The notes beneath the pieces were generated by a model. The model was not told where the DNA came from. It ran no database searches and saw nothing but the letters and a program-made list of their open reading frames with translations. A stretch of 37,360 nt of DNA from Ectothiorhodospiraceae bacterium (GTDB taxonomy: Bacteria > Pseudomonadota > Gammaproteobacteria > Nitrococcales > Halorhodospiraceae): contig PUNM01000003.1 of the NCBI GenBank assembly GCA_003552625.1, positions 1 through 37,360 of the forward strand, written 5' to 3'. Below, in pieces: positions 35,730 to 37,360 of this stretch (position 1 is its first letter; each line of letters opens with the position of its first letter). A program made the translations under genes and the position numbers.

Positions 35730-36761
35730 GTGGAAATCGACGACCTACTCGCCTTCGGTGTTGAGCAGGGGGCCTCCGATCTTCATCTCTCCGCGGGCAT
35801 GCCCCCGCTGCTGCGCGTGGACGGGGATGTCCGCCGGATCAATATGCCGCCGCTGGAAGCGACCGAGGTTCAGCGGCAGATCTACGAGATCATGAACGAT
35901 GCCCAGCGACGCGATTTCGAGCAGCGCCGCGAGACCGATTTCTCCCTCGCCGTGCCCGATCTGGCCCGCTTTCGCGTCAACGTCTTTCAGCAAAACCGGG
36001 GCCTCGGCGCTGTCTTCCGTACGATTCCCGCCGATGTCCCGACACTGGAGCAACTCGGTGCCCCCGAGAGCTTCCAGCGCCTCTGCGCACTCCAGCGCGG
36101 GCTGGTTCTGGTAACTGGCCCCACCGGCTCCGGCAAGTCAACAACCCTCGCTGCCATGCTCGACCACCGCAACCGCAGCAGCTACAACCACATCCTGACG
36201 ATCGAGGACCCGATCGAGTTCGTGCACACACCCCAACGCTGCCTGATCAACCAGCGCGAGGTGCACCGGGACACGCAAAGCTTCAGCGACGCCCTGCGCT
36301 CCGCACTGCGCGAGGACCCGGACGTCATCCTCGTCGGGGAGATGCGGGACCTGGAGACCATCCGCCTGGCCCTGACCGCTGCTGAGACCGGCCACCTGGT
36401 CTTCGGCACCCTGCACACATCCTCGGCGCCGAAGACCATCGACCGGATCATTGACGTCTTCCCGGCGGCGGAAAAGGGGGTCGTGCGCTCCATGCTCTCG
36501 GAGTCCCTGCAGGCGGTGGTTTCCCAGTGTCTGCTCAAGCGGGTCGGCGGGGGGCGGGTCGCAGCCCATGAGATCATGATCGGCTCCCCGGCGATTCGCA
36601 ACCTGATCCGCGAGGACAAAGTCGCTCAGATGTACTCGTCCATCCAGACCGGGCAGTCGGCGGGCATGCAGACGCTGGATCAGTCTCTGGCGCGCCTGGT
36701 GCAGCAGGGGGTCGTGGAGCGGGCGGAGGCGCAAACTTACGCGGTCTACGAACTCTCCTGA
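35730..36761 (+). CDS. Type IV pilus retraction ATPase, PilT/PilU family
   Basis: Hexameric cytoplasmic ATPase that powers pilus retraction (twitching). The 343 residues show the PilT N-domain (ASDLHLSAGMPPLLRVDGD), Walker A GPTGSGKST (130-138), an Asp box, and Walker B with DVILVGEMRDLETIRLALTA and the His box GTLHT. The C-terminal AIRNLIREDK and MQTLDQSL segments are PilT-specific. Start is GTG 35730 with an AGAGGT site. It follows the diguanylate cyclase gene in the same direction, which would suit cyclic di-GMP control of motility. Whether it is PilT or PilU is not certain. Confidence 0.93.
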   Translation: MEIDDLLAFGVEQGASDLHLSAGMPPLLRVDGDVRRINMPPLEATEVQRQIYEIMNDAQRRDFEQRRETDFSLAVPDLARFRVNVFQQNRGLGAVFRTIPADVPTLEQLGAPESFQRLCALQRGLVLVTGPTGSGKSTTLAAMLDHRNRSSYNHILTIEDPIEFVHTPQRCLINQREVHRDTQSFSDALRSALREDPDVILVGEMRDLETIRLALTAAETGHLVFGTLHTSSAPKTIDRIIDVFPAAEKGVVRSMLSESLQAVVSQCLLKRVGGGRVAAHEIMIGSPAIRNLIREDKVAQMYSSIQTGQSAGMQTLDQSLARLVQQGVVERAEAQTYAVYELS

Positions 36762-36770
36762 CGTAAAAAA

Positions 36771-36801
36771 ACCCCGACCACCTTTTGGTGGCCGGGGTTT
36801 T
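36771..36801. terminator. Bidirectional terminator between pilT and the rRNA operon
   Basis: ACCCCGACCACC, loop TTTT, GGTGGCCGGGGT: 12 bp with one A-C mismatch. A T-run follows on the plus strand (36798-36801), and a run of seven A (36765-36771) gives the T-run on the minus strand. It therefore suits both convergent units: pilT and the rRNA operon. Confidence 0.88.
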
Positions 36802-36810
36802 GGGTGTAGG

Positions 36811-36930
36811 CGCCTGGCGATGACCTACTCTCGCACGACAGCGGGGTCGCACTACCATCGGCGCTGAGCGGTTTCACTTCCGAGTTCGGAATGGGGTCGG
36901 GTGGTTCCCGCTCGCTATGGTCGCCAGGCA
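36811..36930 (-). rRNA. rrf: 5S ribosomal RNA
   Basis: About 120 bases on the minus strand. The ends TGCCTGGCGACC and GGTCATCGCCAGGC pair to form helix I. Internal segments GAACCACCCGACCC, CATTCCGAACTCGGAAGTGA and AGCGCCGATGGTAGTG are typical of gammaproteobacterial 5S. The exact ends may be off by a base or two. Confidence 0.95.
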
Positions 36931-37033
36931 AAACCGCGGATCCGCGCCGCCGCGCGGCGCGATCACAATTTTGGGGAAGTGGCCGGACACAGTCATCGGG
37001 TGTGCCGCTTGGCTCAATCTGCTTGGGTGTTAT
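36931..37033 (-). other. 23S-5S rRNA spacer
   Basis: About 100 bases between the two rRNA genes. It contains the palindrome GCGGATCCGC (36936-36945) and the perfect hairpin CGCGCCGC-CGC-GCGGCGCG (36943-36961), which may guide processing. I see no tRNA. Confidence 0.7.

Positions 37034-37360
<327 letters not shown>

Noticed and set aside
36931-37033. Possible tRNA between 23S and 5S
   Set aside because: No cloverleaf or T-loop sequence; only short GC hairpins.

Overview
The window is chromosomal DNA from a high-GC gammaproteobacterium. The proteins are unusually acidic: the solute-binding protein and the hydratases are rich in Asp and Glu. This suggests a halophile or haloalkaliphile, perhaps near the Ectothiorhodospiraceae. 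No 16S sequence is present, so that placement is an inference. I found no insertion sequence, phage gene, CRISPR array or tRNA, and every gene inside the window appears intact.

Layout. (1) 1-7538 holds leucine/isovalerate catabolism: the 3' part of acetoacetyl-CoA synthetase, a convergent crotonase-family gene, and the operon liuB-liuC-liuD-liuE (methylcrotonyl-CoA carboxylase, methylglutaconyl-CoA hydratase, HMG-CoA lyase). (2) 7625-16254 is a branched-chain-amino-acid-type (Liv) ABC importer interleaved with two acyl-CoA-ligase-family genes, closed by a strong terminator. The second ligase has lost most of the residues needed for catalysis. (3) 16412-21553 encodes ETF beta and alpha, an acyl-CoA dehydrogenase and ETF-ubiquinone oxidoreductase, a complete electron route from acyl-CoA to quinone. 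(4) 21621-26861 continues on the same strand with an unassigned permease, a UspA protein, a third (intact) acyl-CoA ligase, a 3-hydroxyacyl-CoA dehydrogenase and an enoyl-CoA hydratase. (5) 26879-29472 is a FixL/FixJ-like sensor kinase and regulator pair, divergent from a PaaI-like thioesterase. (6) 30006-35648 holds two tandem paralogous hybrid kinases and a divergent PAS-GGDEF protein. (7) 35730-36761 is a PilT/PilU-type ATPase, convergent with the 3' end of an rRNA operon (5S and partial 23S, minus strand).

How it fits together. Regions 1-5 look like one acid-catabolism neighbourhood: import, CoA activation, oxidation, hydration and electron delivery. A repeated 16-bp motif (TTGACGyTTACGTAAA-like, resembling published LiuR operators) sits at four promoter regions: liu, the ABC operon, etf, and thioesterase/kinase. 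In each it overlaps the predicted -35 box, so one regulator, encoded outside the window, may control the whole set.

The most unusual items are the apparently catalytically dead ligase paralogue kept inside the transporter operon, the shared operator/promoter architecture, and the unassigned permease embedded in a beta-oxidation operon.
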